Assembly (NCBI GenBank): GCA_902523125.1
Contig: CABYYA010000001.1
Location: 32,948 to 96,947, forward strand
Source of the DNA: an uncultured Pelagibacteraceae bacterium
GTDB lineage: Bacteria; Pseudomonadota; Alphaproteobacteria; Pelagibacterales; Pelagibacteraceae
Direction of reading: 5' to 3'
Length of the DNA: 64,000 bases
Made by a program: the position numbers and the translations under genes. The notes under the pieces were generated by a model. That model searched no databases. It was not told where the DNA came from and saw only the letters and a program-made list of their open reading frames with translations. This document shows, in pieces, positions 63,601 through 64,000 of this stretch. Numbering within the stretch: the stretch's first letter is position 1; each line of letters opens with the position of its first letter.

Positions 63601-64000
63601 ATGCCTAAGCTTAATGTACTAATTGCTGGATCAACTGGATATATTGGTGTTCAATTAATTAAGTTATTAATTAAACACAAGAATATTAATATAAAGTATC
63701 TATGTGGTAATTCTTCTGTTGGGAAAAAAATCTCATCTTATGATACTTCGTTAAAATCAAAAACGTTACCAAGAATTACTAAATATAATAAAAAATATTT
63801 AAGTTATGTTGATATTATATTTACTGCTTTACCAAATGGGGAAGCTCAATTAATTTCAAAAGATTTATTAAAAAAAAATACTTTAATTGATCTAGCTGCA
63901 GATTTTAGACTAAAAAAAGGTTCAGATTATCTAAAATGGTATAAACAAAAACATAAAGCGTTAAGTAATATAAAAAAAAGTATTTATGCTTTACCTGAAA
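63601..64000 (+). CDS. argC: N-acetyl-gamma-glutamyl-phosphate reductase (3' truncated by window edge; not in ORF track)
   Basis: Own translation: MPKLNVLIAGSTGYIGVQLIKLL...DIIFTALPNGEAQ...LIDLAADFRLKK; open to window end. Confidence 0.92.
   Translation, partial: MPKLNVLIAGSTGYIGVQLIKLLIKHKNINIKYLCGNSSVGKKISSYDTSLKSKTLPRITKYNKKYLSYVDIIFTALPNGEAQLISKDLLKKNTLIDLAADFRLKKGSDYLKWYKQKHKALSNIKKSIYALPE

Noticed and set aside
1-64000. CRISPR array, prophage, transposon, toxin-antitoxin or restriction island
   Set aside because: No regularly spaced repeats, integrase, transposase, terminase, methylase/nuclease pairs or long direct repeats seen; nearly every ORF is a recognisable core gene.

Overview
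This is a 64 kb, AT-rich (visibly low-GC), very compact stretch of bacterial chromosome. Gene content, order and protein character look like a streamlined alphaproteobacterium of the SAR11/Pelagibacterales type; that is an inference from recognised proteins, with no search run. It opens inside rplB and runs through the S10/spc/alpha ribosomal operons (rpsS to rplQ, with secY, adk and rpoA). Housekeeping genes follow: lipB, mgtE, panC, galU/ugd, topA, plsY, pyrC-like/pyrB, ruvX, gatCAB, a sarcosine oxidase cluster soxBDAG next to a partial polar amino-acid ABC transporter, one tRNA-Ser(GCU), slt, dapA, smpB, folK, a RelA/SpoT homologue, pyrE, pdxJ-acpS-lepB-rnc-recO, hemB, rpiB-glyA-nrdR-ribD-ribE-ribB-ribH-nusB-thiL, hppA, bamE, rpmF-plsX-ihfA-merR-rpmG, ctaA, metY, and rplM-rpsI-argC (argC truncated at the right edge). 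I saw no phage, transposon, CRISPR array or obvious defence island. The best leads are: (1) a structured metY leader with a SAM-II/SAM-V-like pseudoknot overlapping the Shine-Dalgarno, plus a second SAM-II-like block upstream; (2) proteins with altered catalytic or metal-binding signatures (dihydroorotase without HxH, RibB with a cysteine-less RibA-like domain, NrdR with a CxC zinc knuckle); (3) genes missing from conserved neighbourhoods (rpmD, era, fabH); (4) a perfect inverted repeat between soxB and tRNA-Ser. Nothing here is clearly a new multi-gene system.
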